From positions 16,924 through 80,923 of IMG/VR virus record IMGVR_UViG_3300015360_000032: 64,000 nt of DNA, one strand, 5' to 3'. The notes under the pieces are model-generated. The model was not told the origin of the DNA. It made no database searches and saw nothing but the letters and a program-made list of their open reading frames with translations. Position numbers and translations under genes: made by a program. The DNA comes from a virus. Shown piece after piece: positions 51,581 to 59,859 of this stretch (position 1 is the stretch's first letter; each line of letters starts with the position of its first letter).

Positions 51581-53172
51581 CACTGCTCCCCGTTTTTGAC
51601 GGCTTGCTGGCTAGCGTCCCCAGACTCCTCCACCTTCTTGGTAGCCTCGTCCTTGGCTGCTTGGTCGTTCTGGGCTTTCTGGGCACCCGTGGTGATAACA
51701 AGCGGCTTATCCATCCACGCCTCGTAACCCTCTGCGCCCTTCTCAGGGTACGGAGCAAGCTCGGTTTGAAGCGTCTTGTTCGCGGCTTTCTGAGCCTCGC
51801 GCGGGGTGACTGCACCCATGACGTTCAAAGCGGTCAGCGCCTTGATCAGCATTTCCGGGGAGGTAATAGACGGCGTGCGGCTAACCAGCTTTACAGTCTT
51901 CAGGTTCAAGCCATTTGCACCATTGATCAGCAGTCTGTTTAGCCGACCATCGTTCTTTTCCCGCTCTGGGGCAAACACCTGCGACTCAGCGACAAATTGC
52001 GACACATTGGCCGTCGCAAAGTTAACGTCTTGGGACATGCCTACAGTGACTGGGGGTAGCCGGAAACTTGACCGGACCTTTGCCATGTTGGCCTCATCGT
52101 AGGCGCGGAATAGGCCGTCTGACTGCCGGGTGTCAGAAAGCTTTTCAACCTTAAGCTCGATGCTCTGGGCTTTGCCGTCTAGGGAATCCCCTTCGCCTAT
52201 GGCTTCCAGAAGCATAATGCGATTCTGGCGCTCTTTTCCAAGCTTTTCGTCGTTTAGGACCCGGGTAAGCTCTTTGTACGACTGCTGAGTCAATCTGCCG
52301 TTTCCGACCAGAAGCATCATCGGTGGTACGGTATTGTCTTGGAAGTACCGCATGTTCACCTCTTCCGCTTCGCGGGAGCCGATGATCGAGGGTAGCTGGT
52401 TGATCCATTGCGGAATGCCGTACCACTCTGTGGATGGTCTCTTAAAGTGGACAATTTCGGTGGCAAGTCTCTTCGGGCTGAATCCCGATTGATTGAAAAA
52501 TGCTCCGTTCGTGTAGTCCATCTGGCGCGGATCGCCAAACTCTTTGAACCACACTTGCTGACCATTCACAATCTGAATGAATCTGCGGAACTTGCGGTAC
52601 TCCCGAACATTGGTCACTCGCCGGCCGCGTGTAACCTTGTACTCTACAAGAATCTCTGTCGGGTCTTTGGCACACAGGCGCGTGTAAAGGGAGGGGCAAT
52701 GTCTCCAGATCGATGGAAGTTTAGATTGGTCGCGGATAACTTCCAGAAATCCAAAGCCAACAGACTCGCGGTCCCGAATAACACTGTCCATCACATCAGA
52801 CAGGGACTCCTCAGAGTTGGCATTGTCGATAAACGACTGAAGCTCAGATCGCTCAGTTTCATCAACCTGACGGCCACGGTCGGTAGCCATGGTTTCCCAG
52901 CCAGTAAGCACGATGTTAGTGACGTACGCATCAATACACTGCCGAACCATGTTCGACTGACTGATAATTTCAAAAAGCCTGCCCGGATTGTAAGGCGCGG
53001 GGAGAATGATCGTAGCGCCTGCGGCAGACGCCAGAGATAGGAACTCATCATTAAGAACAACTTGACGGCTGGTGCTGTCGTCTGCTCTAGTAATGTTGAA
53101 AACCGTAGCCCGTACAGAGGCTTCTTTCACCCGCGATCTTGTGGATCGAAATAGCTTGCGCACCTCGGCCAT
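51580..53172 (-). CDS. Portal protein
   Basis: 530 residues. IDAYVTNIVLTGWETMATDR, SVGFGFLEVIRD, IVHFKRPSTEWYGIPQWINQ, YFQDNTVPPMMLLVGNG and RSSFRLPPVTVGM form the typical order of a PBSX/HK97-class portal, and the C-terminus is polar and disordered (KAQNDQAAKDEATKKVEES). It forms the ring through which DNA enters and leaves the head. A well-placed AGAGAGGG precedes the start. No terminase gene lies upstream in the window, which is unusual. Confidence 0.93.
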   Translation of the reverse strand: MAEVRKLFRSTRSRVKEASVRATVFNITRADDSTSRQVVLNDEFLSLASAAGATIILPAPYNPGRLFEIISQSNMVRQCIDAYVTNIVLTGWETMATDRGRQVDETERSELQSFIDNANSEESLSDVMDSVIRDRESVGFGFLEVIRDQSKLPSIWRHCPSLYTRLCAKDPTEILVEYKVTRGRRVTNVREYRKFRRFIQIVNGQQVWFKEFGDPRQMDYTNGAFFNQSGFSPKRLATEIVHFKRPSTEWYGIPQWINQLPSIIGSREAEEVNMRYFQDNTVPPMMLLVGNGRLTQQSYKELTRVLNDEKLGKERQNRIMLLEAIGEGDSLDGKAQSIELKVEKLSDTRQSDGLFRAYDEANMAKVRSSFRLPPVTVGMSQDVNFATANVSQFVAESQVFAPEREKNDGRLNRLLINGANGLNLKTVKLVSRTPSITSPEMLIKALTALNVMGAVTPREAQKAANKTLQTELAPYPEKGAEGYEAWMDKPLVITTGAQKAQNDQAAKDEATKKVEESGDASQQAVKNGEQ

Positions 53173-53176
53173 GAAT

Positions 53177-53521
53177 TCACCCTCTCTTGAACTCGTAGCC
53201 GTTGGCTATGAGGTAGTCGTTTACATTGACAGCCCCCTCGGGTGCTTCAACGACCAGAACCACAACCCAGCTATTTGTGTTGCGATTCACCACCGTAATT
53301 TTAGATTTACGGCCCCGGGTCATCTGCCTAATGAAGCTTCGTAGCTGGCCCGCCTCAGTGGAGCCGCTGGCACTGATTGCATTCGGGGTATCTACACCCG
53401 AAAGTCTCAGACGTTGCTTCTTAAAAAGATTTTCTACCCCTAGATCAACCATTGCGATAAGGTCATCTCCTGAGAAAACCTCTTTGACTTCGCAACTATA
53501 TTCCGTTTGTGCTGGTACCAT
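53177..53521 (-). CDS. Degenerate staphylococcal nuclease (SNase)-like protein
   Basis: 114 residues. YSCEVKEVFSGDDLIAMVDL, QRLRLSGVDTPNA, AGQLRSFIRQMTRGRKSKIT and VNVNDYLIANGYEF follow the SNase OB-fold order. Relative to the active enzyme the catalytic Glu after VDTP is replaced (VDTPN) and the second Arg region (KYGR) is missing, so it is probably inactive as a nuclease and may bind DNA. First gene of the head unit, 16 bases after a terminator region, just before the portal. GCGCGGAA ribosome-binding site. Confidence 0.75.
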   Translation of the reverse strand: MVPAQTEYSCEVKEVFSGDDLIAMVDLGVENLFKKQRLRLSGVDTPNAISASGSTEAGQLRSFIRQMTRGRKSKITVVNRNTNSWVVVLVVEAPEGAVNVNDYLIANGYEFKRG

Positions 53522-53580
53522 TTCCGCGCCTCTTTATCAAAACCAGCGCGATGATACAACAGAGCTTTTATTTTGGACAC

Positions 53581-53605
53581 AAAAAAGCCGCAGAGTATGC
53601 GGCTT
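53581..53605 (-). terminator. Intrinsic terminator before head unit
   Basis: AAGCCGCA-GAGTA-TGCGGCTT forms an eight-pair stem followed on the minus strand by TTTTTTG. It separates the 53.6-57 kb genes from the head genes. A dyad copy lies 16 bases away (53622-53639). Confidence 0.85.
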
Positions 53606-53621
53606 TGTGGTTTAGGGGCGG

Positions 53622-53639
53622 ATTGAAATTGATTTCAAG
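53622..53639. repeat. 18-bp dyad copy (near terminator)
   Basis: ATTGAAATTGATTTCAAG. Contains the stop of the gene at 53635, just before a terminator. Confidence 0.8.
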
Positions 53640-53838
53640 CGGCTAAAAGATGCGGTCTTAGCTTCCAATACAAACGCCAGGAGGCCTGCGGCCTGCGCTG
53701 CCAGCGATTAAACTTCCCGATGCGCGGGGCGGGGTCCCCTACGTATCCGGGGCATGGAAAGTGTCCGCGAGCCATCCACAGCCGATCTAATGCATTTGGC
53801 TTCAACTCCTTATTGTACGTACCTACCTTGCTTGCCAT
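53635..53838 (-). CDS. Small basic hypothetical protein
   Basis: 67 residues starting MASKVGTYNKELKPNALDRL, overlapping the upstream stop (TAATG). Rich in Arg and Trp. Its TGA stop comes from a dyad copy and a terminator follows. No family recognised. Confidence 0.6.
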   Translation of the reverse strand: MASKVGTYNKELKPNALDRLWMARGHFPCPGYVGDPAPRIGKFNRWQRRPQASWRLYWKLRPHLLAA

Positions 53839-54440
53839 TATTTCTTTGGCCCCCTGTCTTTCGGCGGCAGTGGTGCGGAAGTGATCGGAGGTACTGGTAC
53901 AGCTTTCATAGCTTGCCTGAAAGATTCTGGTGTAAGTCGCGCCCTAGCGTTCCTTGGCCCCTCTCGCTGGGCTTCCGGCACAGGCTCAAACTCAGGCTCT
54001 TTGAAACTCGCGGACTTCAAAAATTTATCCTTCGGCCATTCCCCTGCGCCCTGGTCTTTGTCAGACTTCAAACGGACAAAAGGAAACTCCCCCTCGACGT
54101 AGTAAGTCACACCGATTCGGTCGTACTTCGCTTTGGTCGCTTCTAGGTCTGTCTCGTCTTTGCAGAAACGGGTGAACACCGCATTGACCACCGTACGCAT
54201 ATCCCGGTCTGCGTCGATCCCCATCAGGTGGTGCGCGCCGTACAAGAAAACGTGCAGATCACAAAGAGCATCGCGGGCCTTTTCTACATCCTTGTCTCTG
54301 AGTGCATCCTTCAATTCGTTGTATTCGGAGGGAATATTCTTGCACTGATTCTCAAGGCGCGCCCAGTCGATGTTATTTGGATCACCTCGTTCGTTGCCGA
54401 ACATCTGGTTCATCGTGGACACTCTACGGAAGGAATTCAT
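53838..54440 (-). CDS. MazG/PRA-PH-like nucleotide pyrophosphohydrolase
   Basis: 200 residues. The N-terminal part fits the all-alpha NTP pyrophosphohydrolase superfamily: IPSEYNELKDALRDKDVEKA (Glu metal ligands), DALCDLHVFLYGAHHLMG (Asp ligand), VNAVFTRFCKDETDLEATKA. About 70 C-terminal residues (after DKDQGAGEWPKDKFLKSASF) are a Pro/Glu-rich tail. Such enzymes hydrolyse nucleoside triphosphates and in phages may clean the pool or lower alarmones. A second MazG-like gene lies at 59962-60222. Confidence 0.78.
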   Translation of the reverse strand: MNSFRRVSTMNQMFGNERGDPNNIDWARLENQCKNIPSEYNELKDALRDKDVEKARDALCDLHVFLYGAHHLMGIDADRDMRTVVNAVFTRFCKDETDLEATKAKYDRIGVTYYVEGEFPFVRLKSDKDQGAGEWPKDKFLKSASFKEPEFEPVPEAQREGPRNARARLTPESFRQAMKAVPVPPITSAPLPPKDRGPKK

Positions 54441-54872
54441 TTACATTGCTCCATCGGTTGCGGTTTCGTCTTCGGTCTCATCCTCGTCGTCCTCGTCATC
54501 CTCGGGTACTTCCCCGGACTCTGAGGCCAGACGGGCCTGTGTCTTCTTGTTGAACGGGTTCACGCCCATTCTGAAGGGGTGCAAGGCACAGGTATCAACA
54601 GGGCATTCATTGACTTCCTTCAGGGACCCGCCGCTGCATTCAACGCACTTGGCTCGAATCGCGGTGCGCGGGTTCTTCACCTTCTGCGCATATCGAGCAA
54701 TGGTAGTCATCCATTCATTCGATTCCGCTTCTAATCGAAGCTTGTCCAGAAGTTCTTTGCCCCGCGCGGTCTGCTCTACAGCTACTTTTTTCACAGGAGC
54801 GGCGGCAATGGGGATGATGACCCGCTTGATGGGGATCAAAGGCCTTCCGGCAGTTCTACGGATAATTGTCAT
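54441..54872 (-). CDS. Cys-cluster (zinc-binding) phage protein
   Basis: 143 residues. AIRAKCVECSGGSLKEVNEC then PVDTCALHPFRMGVNPF is a conserved Cys motif (C-x2-C, later C-x4-C) seen in many phage proteins near packaging or replication genes and probably holds zinc. The C-terminus is a run of Asp and Glu (SGEVPEDDEDDEDETEDET). A DNA- or nucleotide-related role is inferred. Adjacent to the MazG-like gene (start-stop contact). Confidence 0.7.
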   Translation of the reverse strand: MTIIRRTAGRPLIPIKRVIIPIAAAPVKKVAVEQTARGKELLDKLRLEAESNEWMTTIARYAQKVKNPRTAIRAKCVECSGGSLKEVNECPVDTCALHPFRMGVNPFNKKTQARLASESGEVPEDDEDDEDETEDETATDGAM

Positions 54873-55215
54873 TTTCAGCCTTCACGGGTATGAATTTTAA
54901 CCAAGGTGGTTTGGAGGCCATGGGGCCTGCCCACATTAAAGCTCTTGCGCTCTCGTCTGCATAGCAGGCGAAGACTTTGTACTCTTTTTTGTCGCATTCA
55001 ACAAAGATGTATGCAGTATCTTTAGGGGACACGCCCCTCGGCAGCTTCTTGCCTACCGCCGTAGCAAACGATTCAGAAAACGCGATATAACAGTAGTATC
55101 GTCCCCCCGCGCTCGGTCCAAGGATAGCGACGACACTGCTGACGAACTCGTAGGGAAAACAACGGAAGGATCGGTTGGCGGCGCGGATGCCGTAGTGCTT
55201 GTATTCTCTGGACAT
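54856..55215 (-). CDS. Hypothetical protein
   Basis: 119 residues starting MSREYKHYGIRAANRSFRCF after GAAAGAGCC. It overlaps the upstream gene by 160 bases and the downstream gene by 17, a compact arrangement. Aromatic and Cys-containing with no recognised motif. The overlap with the gene at 55053 means one of the two could be shorter than annotated. Confidence 0.6.
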   Translation of the reverse strand: MSREYKHYGIRAANRSFRCFPYEFVSSVVAILGPSAGGRYYCYIAFSESFATAVGKKLPRGVSPKDTAYIFVECDKKEYKVFACYADESARALMWAGPMASKPPWLKFIPVKAENDNYP

Positions 55216-55616
55216 GGCTCTTTCAATCTATATGCAAGGCGGATTTTTATGTCTTTATCCACGACGATTCCATGATAGATTCGTTCAGGATACCGCATCT
55301 TAATAGTTTTACTAGTGCGATTGTGAAACGTGACCGTCAAGTCACTTAGGTACTCTAGCGACGATATTTCAAAGGCGTTATTAAATTGATAATACAGGTG
55401 CCCGTCCTCCATTACCTTAACCGGCACTGGCAGGCATACTTGATCGTCTTCCCAAGTCGGAATTGCGGGAGGCACGTAAGGCTGTAGCGGCCTCAGAGTG
55501 AATTTATTCATTGGTCGTGTCTCGACTTCATAGCGAGCGCCAAGCCTGCCCGCGAACCACTTTGATAGCTCCCTGCTGTCGTCTTGCAATAGACCCGGGG
55601 GCCAACCTGTTGTCAT
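55053..55616 (-). CDS. Hypothetical protein
   Basis: 187 residues from ATG at 55616, which overlaps the upstream stop (ATGA). The first 130 residues (VCLPVPVKVMEDGHLYYQFN, LTVTFHNRTSKTIKMRYPER) look like a genuine beta-rich domain. The last 50 residues are Ser/Thr/Ala-rich and lie over the start of the next gene, so they may simply be tolerated read-through of an overlapping frame. No family recognised. Confidence 0.55.
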   Translation of the reverse strand: MTTGWPPGLLQDDSRELSKWFAGRLGARYEVETRPMNKFTLRPLQPYVPPAIPTWEDDQVCLPVPVKVMEDGHLYYQFNNAFEISSLEYLSDLTVTFHNRTSKTIKMRYPERIYHGIVVDKDIKIRLAYRLKEPCPENTSTTASAPPTDPSVVFPTSSSAVSSLSLDRARGDDTTVISRFLNRLLRR

Positions 55617-56701
55617 TCCCATCTCAATACTTGATCGACATCGATACAGGCAACGATAGATTGATCGCCCGCCGCCGAAAACTCCACCCCGGGTTGACCC
55701 CGCAGGGTTAACAATTCAAGGGTTGAGGATAGTTCGCGCTCTGTAGGAAGGCCGACCACAAAGGTAATCTTGTCCTTTCGCCAATCGTTGTAATCTGCGC
55801 GGAGTCTATTTACGTGGCTAACGTACCCCGCAGTAATGGGCATTCGGTTAATCAATAGATTGTCGATCATCCAATCATAGACGGTACCTGCCGCCGCGAA
55901 AGCGTCTTGCACCGAGTCGAGATTCAATGACGGTATGTTCTTGACGCCCTCTGAAATTGATTTCAAATCAAAGAGCCAATCGGAGACCATGGTGTACTTG
56001 CTCACACGCATGTGCTGGTACTGCTGGAATCCCCCTCCGTGGTATGTTGGATACCCTGCCCCGCGCCAATCGTGCGCAAGGCCGTTGTTTTGCAAGTCCG
56101 CAAAAGCTCTCGTCTTAGCTAACTGCGTAGCGTACTGGCGATAGTCAGGCTTGACCTTCCGCCTGCCAGTATACCGATTCTCATAGAACGCTTCGCGCGG
56201 GCGACCCCGCTCTACCTCGTCTGCGGATATCGCTAAACACAGGTAAGGAGACTCGCTGTAGGTAATCATCCGCGAGTATGGGATGTTCAAGTAGTCGAGG
56301 GCGTGGGCTAGTCCTATGGGGCTTCCTACGGCCGACTCAGGCGCATACAAGTCCATGATCGCGGGAAAGCCCCCTGAAACCCATCGATGTACGCAGATGT
56401 CCGCAGCCGCGCCAAGATCGAATCTATGGTGGCTTGGCTTGTCTGGGTCTTGGTACTTTACGAGCGCTTTGGATACCTGCGGGGAGATGTACCCGTAGCC
56501 TATGGACAAAGGCCCAAACTCCGCCAATATCGGCTCTAGTCCGTGTTCGCAAAGGGCTTTCACGTTGTCGAGCTTCTTGTAATAAAACTCGTCAAATTCA
56601 ACGACGTTGGCGAGCCCCCTTGAGTACACGGAATGATTCCCGAGAAAGTCGCTTAGCAGGAAATGCTTCGATAGCCAAGTACGGCACGGATGGATTTCCA
56701 T
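55613..56701 (-). CDS. M15-like peptidase
   Basis: 362 residues from MEIHPCRTWLSKHFLLSDFL (56701). The layout is that of M15-type D,D-peptidases: a KHFLLSDFL start, ALCEHGLEPILAEFGPLSIG, GYGYISPQVSK, then the metal motif HHRFDLGAAADICVH (His and Asp near residue 125). The second half (residues 160-362) is unrelated to lysins. It may be a virion-associated cell-wall enzyme or a DNA-ejection aid. It lies far from the lysis cluster, on the early-like side of the head unit. A dyad copy lies inside (55950-55967). Confidence 0.6.
   Translation of the reverse strand: MEIHPCRTWLSKHFLLSDFLGNHSVYSRGLANVVEFDEFYYKKLDNVKALCEHGLEPILAEFGPLSIGYGYISPQVSKALVKYQDPDKPSHHRFDLGAAADICVHRWVSGGFPAIMDLYAPESAVGSPIGLAHALDYLNIPYSRMITYSESPYLCLAISADEVERGRPREAFYENRYTGRRKVKPDYRQYATQLAKTRAFADLQNNGLAHDWRGAGYPTYHGGGFQQYQHMRVSKYTMVSDWLFDLKSISEGVKNIPSLNLDSVQDAFAAAGTVYDWMIDNLLINRMPITAGYVSHVNRLRADYNDWRKDKITFVVGLPTERELSSTLELLTLRGQPGVEFSAAGDQSIVACIDVDQVLRWE
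55950..55967. repeat. 18-bp dyad copy (intragenic)
   Basis: TCTGAAATTGATTTCAAA in the M15-like gene. Confidence 0.8.
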
Positions 56702-56708
56702 GGCAACT

Positions 56709-57095
56709 TCAGTGCCCGCGAGTTGATACCTGCGCGGGGAAGAGACTACTGGCAACCGCGCTGTCACTGGATAGGCTATGCGTCATGAAGTTGACGAGGT
56801 CTTTCAGCTTACCCTCGCCCTGTTCAAGTAGTTCCTGAGTGCCGTAGCGGTGCGCAAACTCTGCATCGAAGAATGCGCGTCGATAGGCTTCCGCGACTGC
56901 AATACCCCACGGAGTTATTTCGGGATTGCCAATCTCGTATAGGTAATCGCGCATGTGATACGCGAGTGCTGTAGCGACGGCCGGGTTGCCTTCTGTGAAC
57001 CCGCCTAGCCAATCAAAGACGTTGGATGCGTTCATGTCGCAGTTCATGATTGCGTCGTGCAATGGCTGGAAAATTGTCTTGATTTCTTGTTTCAT
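56709..57095 (-). CDS. Hypothetical helical protein
   Basis: 128 residues from MKQEIKTIFQPLHDAIMNCD (57095, GGGGCAGAC before it); a longer frame begins at 57134. Helical, with FDWLGGFTEGNPAVATALAY and MRDYLYEIGNPEITPWGIAV. No family recognised. Confidence 0.6.
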   Translation of the reverse strand: MKQEIKTIFQPLHDAIMNCDMNASNVFDWLGGFTEGNPAVATALAYHMRDYLYEIGNPEITPWGIAVAEAYRRAFFDAEFAHRYGTQELLEQGEGKLKDLVNFMTHSLSSDSAVASSLFPAQVSTRGH

Positions 57096-57150
57096 GTCTG
57101 CCCCGTTGATGAGTATGTATTGTACCAAATACACCGCAATTTAGCGAGTT

Positions 57151-57597
57151 TTAGCTCGAAATTGGGAGGACTGTGCGACGGCGGTACCCGACTGCGGGTT
57201 TAGGTACTGGCGCAGGTACTACGGGCGTCCTGCGTACGGGCGTACGAGTCAGCTTACTCTTAGCTGGCAGCAATACGGAATTTAGCTGCTGGAGGATACT
57301 GCCATCTTGTACTGACTCAAGGTAGACGAGCGCAGCGTGTTGAACGACCCGTGGGTAGCTTTTCTGCTTGATGTTATACCCCGTAGTCTCCTCAAGTCGG
57401 GGCCGTTTGATCAGCTTGAGATGGGGGTGCTTGATCCTTGACCAGTTGGTATCAAGTCGCTGGCATAGTAGATCGTATGCCTCATCTGTCATCGGGGATT
57501 GATCCAGATGATAGTAGAGGTACGACGCCAGGAGGTAATGCTGAACCAATAGGGTGTGGGGGAGCCGCGCTATCAACTCCTTTTGCAGGAGGGCCAT
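57151..57597 (-). CDS. LigA-related protein (NAD-ligase Ia-like segment)
   Basis: 148 residues. HYLLASYLYYHLDQSPMTDE followed by AYDLLCQRLDTNW matches the start of NAD-dependent DNA ligases (the Ia NMN-binding region, usually YY-x-SDAEYD). The nucleotidyltransferase, OB and BRCT parts are absent and the rest is basic with a Pro/Arg-rich C-terminus. Phages often carry such short LigA-related proteins. Not a functional ligase by itself; function unknown. Confidence 0.6.
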   Translation of the reverse strand: MALLQKELIARLPHTLLVQHYLLASYLYYHLDQSPMTDEAYDLLCQRLDTNWSRIKHPHLKLIKRPRLEETTGYNIKQKSYPRVVQHAALVYLESVQDGSILQQLNSVLLPAKSKLTRTPVRRTPVVPAPVPKPAVGYRRRTVLPISS

Positions 57598-57606
57598 GGT
57601 GCGCCC

Positions 57607-58371
57607 TTACTTTGCAGAATCGCGCGATGACTTCATAGCCATCTTAAGGATATCGTCTACGCTGACCTTTGATTTCTCGTGGTCGTGATCGTGAACGACA
57701 CCTTGCAATAGCTTGGTCAGTTGTTCTTTGGATTCGTTGACAAGGAATTGCCCGAAACCACTCATCAGGTCGGCTATGCCGCCTGCTTTCTTTATCGCAG
57801 CATTCAATGCCTTTGTTGGTGATATGGGCTCGGTGATAGCCTCGACAACGCAGCTAAGGCAATGGCACTTCATACCAGAGAACGTGCCACCTTTGACCGC
57901 TCTGTCCCAACCAAAGAAGTAGAGTGGCACGCGACTCATAGCAAAGAATCCGATCCTTTGCAGAGCCTTCTCATCCGCGTGGGCTCCCTGGATTATGTCT
58001 TCGGGGATTCCATAGTTTTCTTCCCACGCCTTGGCGTGCCCTTCAGTAAGGGTCGATGCATGCTTTTGCAGCGAACGAAGAAACTCATCTCTTAGCCCCG
58101 AAATTGCTTTGTACGTCTCGTCGTCAGTAATGAGCAAAAGTTTTGCTTCGATCTTGCTGATGGAATCCCTCAGGGTGGCTACATGCTCGTAGCCCGCCTG
58201 AGTGAAATACTCGCGGGAATATTCGACCCCCAAGGCTACGCCGCTGTAAACAAGCGTCATCCACATCTCTTCGCCTGAGATGTTATCGACTGCCGCCTGA
58301 GAGACGATGTCTTTGACTTTTGCTTCCAGCGTGTTGTCCTGCGATAGCACTTCGGACATTGATTGGGCCAT
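57607..58371 (-). CDS. Hypothetical protein with DHDH cluster
   Basis: 254 residues from MAQSMSEVLSQDNTLEAKVK (58371, GGGGAGAG before it). Mostly helical with a Cys pair near residue 180 (CHCLSC) and DHDHEK near the C-terminus. There is no membrane segment. I recognise no family; the CHCLSC and HDHDH parts could bind metal. Coupled to the upstream gene. Confidence 0.6.
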   Translation of the reverse strand: MAQSMSEVLSQDNTLEAKVKDIVSQAAVDNISGEEMWMTLVYSGVALGVEYSREYFTQAGYEHVATLRDSISKIEAKLLLITDDETYKAISGLRDEFLRSLQKHASTLTEGHAKAWEENYGIPEDIIQGAHADEKALQRIGFFAMSRVPLYFFGWDRAVKGGTFSGMKCHCLSCVVEAITEPISPTKALNAAIKKAGGIADLMSGFGQFLVNESKEQLTKLLQGVVHDHDHEKSKVSVDDILKMAMKSSRDSAK

Positions 58372-58373
58372 GA

Positions 58374-58724
58374 TTATCTCTCCCCGAAAATTCGCTCCCA
58401 CCAAGGTTTTTTCTGGCGGGCGAGGTAGGAACCGTACTCTACGGCGCGAAGGTAATAGTCGTTTGCCCTGAAGGCCGCAGTCCCCTGCTCTAGGGACGAA
58501 ATTATCGCATCGGGCCAGTATGAGACGATTTTGAGAATCGCGGCCTGTGGACTTCTATCCCGAACAATCGCGGTATACATCACGCTGTCGAAGTTCAATG
58601 ACGTGCTGACGTACGCAAAATCGGGGAGCGCTGCGGGTCTGACAACGGGGGTGAAGAATTGAATCCTGAATGGCATCTCCCGATTAATTACAGGGGGCTC
58701 TATCATAGAAATTGGCGCTGACAT
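58374..58724 (-). CDS. Hypothetical protein
   Basis: 116 residues from MSAPISMIEPPVINREMPFR (58724, AGAGG before it). A longer frame to 58751 simply reads back into the dyad copy at 58735-58752 (KSISK), so the shorter start is preferred. No family recognised. Confidence 0.6.
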   Translation of the reverse strand: MSAPISMIEPPVINREMPFRIQFFTPVVRPAALPDFAYVSTSLNFDSVMYTAIVRDRSPQAAILKIVSYWPDAIISSLEQGTAAFRANDYYLRAVEYGSYLARQKKPWWERIFGER

Positions 58725-58734
58725 GGTGTCCTCT

Positions 58735-58752
58735 TTTGAAATTGATTTCAAC
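58735..58752. repeat. 18-bp dyad copy (junction)
   Basis: TTTGAAATTGATTTCAAC upstream of the gene at 58374, followed by AGAGG. Confidence 0.85.
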
Positions 58753-58990
58753 TAGATTCTACGTCTGCTTTGCGTACTCTCCTATCGACACCTCCATTAG
58801 CCCTCCGTATGTCCTCGACATCAACCCCAAGCAAGGAACGCCTCAATCTTACGGGTTTTATGGGCTCTTCCGCATCAGGGTGAGTGGCCGAAAGGCTACC
58901 CGCTATCCCCCCTAGATTCGGAAAGGGGCATACGGCAGGATGGGTAACTCTGCCTGCGGGGAGACGTAGGGGGCTAACCGTATTTGACAT
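58748..58990 (-). CDS. Small hypothetical protein, low confidence
   Basis: 80 residues from an ATG that lies inside a dyad copy (58983-59000). It ends in a TGA supplied by the next copy (58735-58752). Sequence MSNTVSPLRLPAGRVTHPAV with an Arg/Asp-rich end. No good ribosome-binding site is seen, so it may be coupled or not real. Being bounded by two dyads, as other genes here are, supports it modestly. Confidence 0.4.
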   Translation of the reverse strand: MSNTVSPLRLPAGRVTHPAVCPFPNLGGIAGSLSATHPDAEEPIKPVRLRRSLLGVDVEDIRRANGGVDRRVRKADVESS

Positions 58991-59000
58991 TGATTTCAAA
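58983..59000. repeat. 18-bp dyad copy (junction)
   Basis: TTTGACATTGATTTCAAA at the stop of the gene at 58996. Confidence 0.8.
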
Positions 59001-59346
59001 GCTGATAACGAACCGCGTAAAAGCCGATGTTTTTTGCGGGCTCGACGTAGAGGTGCAGGGTCGCGCCTACGGGCGTTTTTGCTGCCGCAGTTGCGTACTC
59101 CGTAGCCGTGCAAGACAGGCCATGGGCAATGCCGTAGTCTACCCAATGCATGACCTTGCCAGGAAAAACTGTTTGAGGATCAACGAAGCCGACAGGAACA
59201 ACTAGCTCGCCCTCAGAAATGAACTGCATTGCGCCGAACTGGCTCAACGTGAATAGATACTTTTCCACCGCGCGGAAGCTGCGCGGCCGGTAAACCGCCT
59301 TAGAGCGCTGGAAAACAGCTTCTGTCGGTATTCTTAGGTGGCTCAT
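58996..59346 (-). CDS. Hypothetical protein
   Basis: 116 residues starting MSHLRIPTEAVFQRSKAVYR after GGGGAAAAA. Ends YAVRYQL at a TGA within a dyad copy. No motif recognised. Confidence 0.6.
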   Translation of the reverse strand: MSHLRIPTEAVFQRSKAVYRPRSFRAVEKYLFTLSQFGAMQFISEGELVVPVGFVDPQTVFPGKVMHWVDYGIAHGLSCTATEYATAAAKTPVGATLHLYVEPAKNIGFYAVRYQL

Positions 59347-59383
59347 TTTTTCCCCGAATTGGAGGGCATAAGGAGCCTGTATT

Positions 59384-59602
59384 CTATTCGAGCCCCGCGT
59401 TAGGAACTACATGAGGCGGCGGGATCGGCTGAAATCTCTTTGCGTCCTCCCTGTGTAATTCCCTGAAGATAGTTTCTTGCTCTATAGCTCGGGCGAATCC
59501 CACGATCATCGATAGCCAAGTCGGCAGATGATCGACATCGCTAGCTACACTGCCCCATAGCTCCATGATGCGATCATCGGTAAGCTGGATGTCAGTGATC
59601 AT
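59384..59602 (-). CDS. Small hypothetical protein
   Basis: 72 residues from MITDIQLTDDRIMELWGSVA (59602), whose ATG overlaps the upstream stop and has GGAGG before it. Helical; no family recognised. A longer frame begins at 59680 inside the upstream gene. Confidence 0.6.
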   Translation of the reverse strand: MITDIQLTDDRIMELWGSVASDVDHLPTWLSMIVGFARAIEQETIFRELHREDAKRFQPIPPPHVVPNAGLE

Positions 59603-59859
59603 CTCGTGGCCTCCATAGATGCCGCTCGGTAGCATGTCGCGCATTCCGGAGCGCTCCCTCCGCAGTAGGGGTAGCCACAAGTCACCGCCCCCGAGGCAGG
59701 CTCTGTCTCATGCAGGTTCTTGCGTGCGTCGTTGGCGCTGCCTGGCGTGTGCGGCCAGCAGTATTTCGAAGCCAGTGCGCGGCAGCACTTGTTACGGCAC
59801 GCCGGCACTGCGCACTTCGGCCAAGCGTCCAAGAACCATTGCGGTATCTCATCATTCAC
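59599..59859 (-). CDS. Cys-rich zinc-binding-like small protein
   Basis: 86 residues from GTG at 59859 (GGAGAAACGCT before it). It holds about ten Cys in pairs (CAVPACRNKCCRAL, YCWPH, CGYPYCGGSAPECATC), a layout suggesting two zinc sites. Short phage zinc proteins often regulate host functions; here the function is unknown. Confidence 0.6.
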   Translation of the reverse strand: MNDEIPQWFLDAWPKCAVPACRNKCCRALASKYCWPHTPGSANDARKNLHETEPASGAVTCGYPYCGGSAPECATCYRAASMEATR

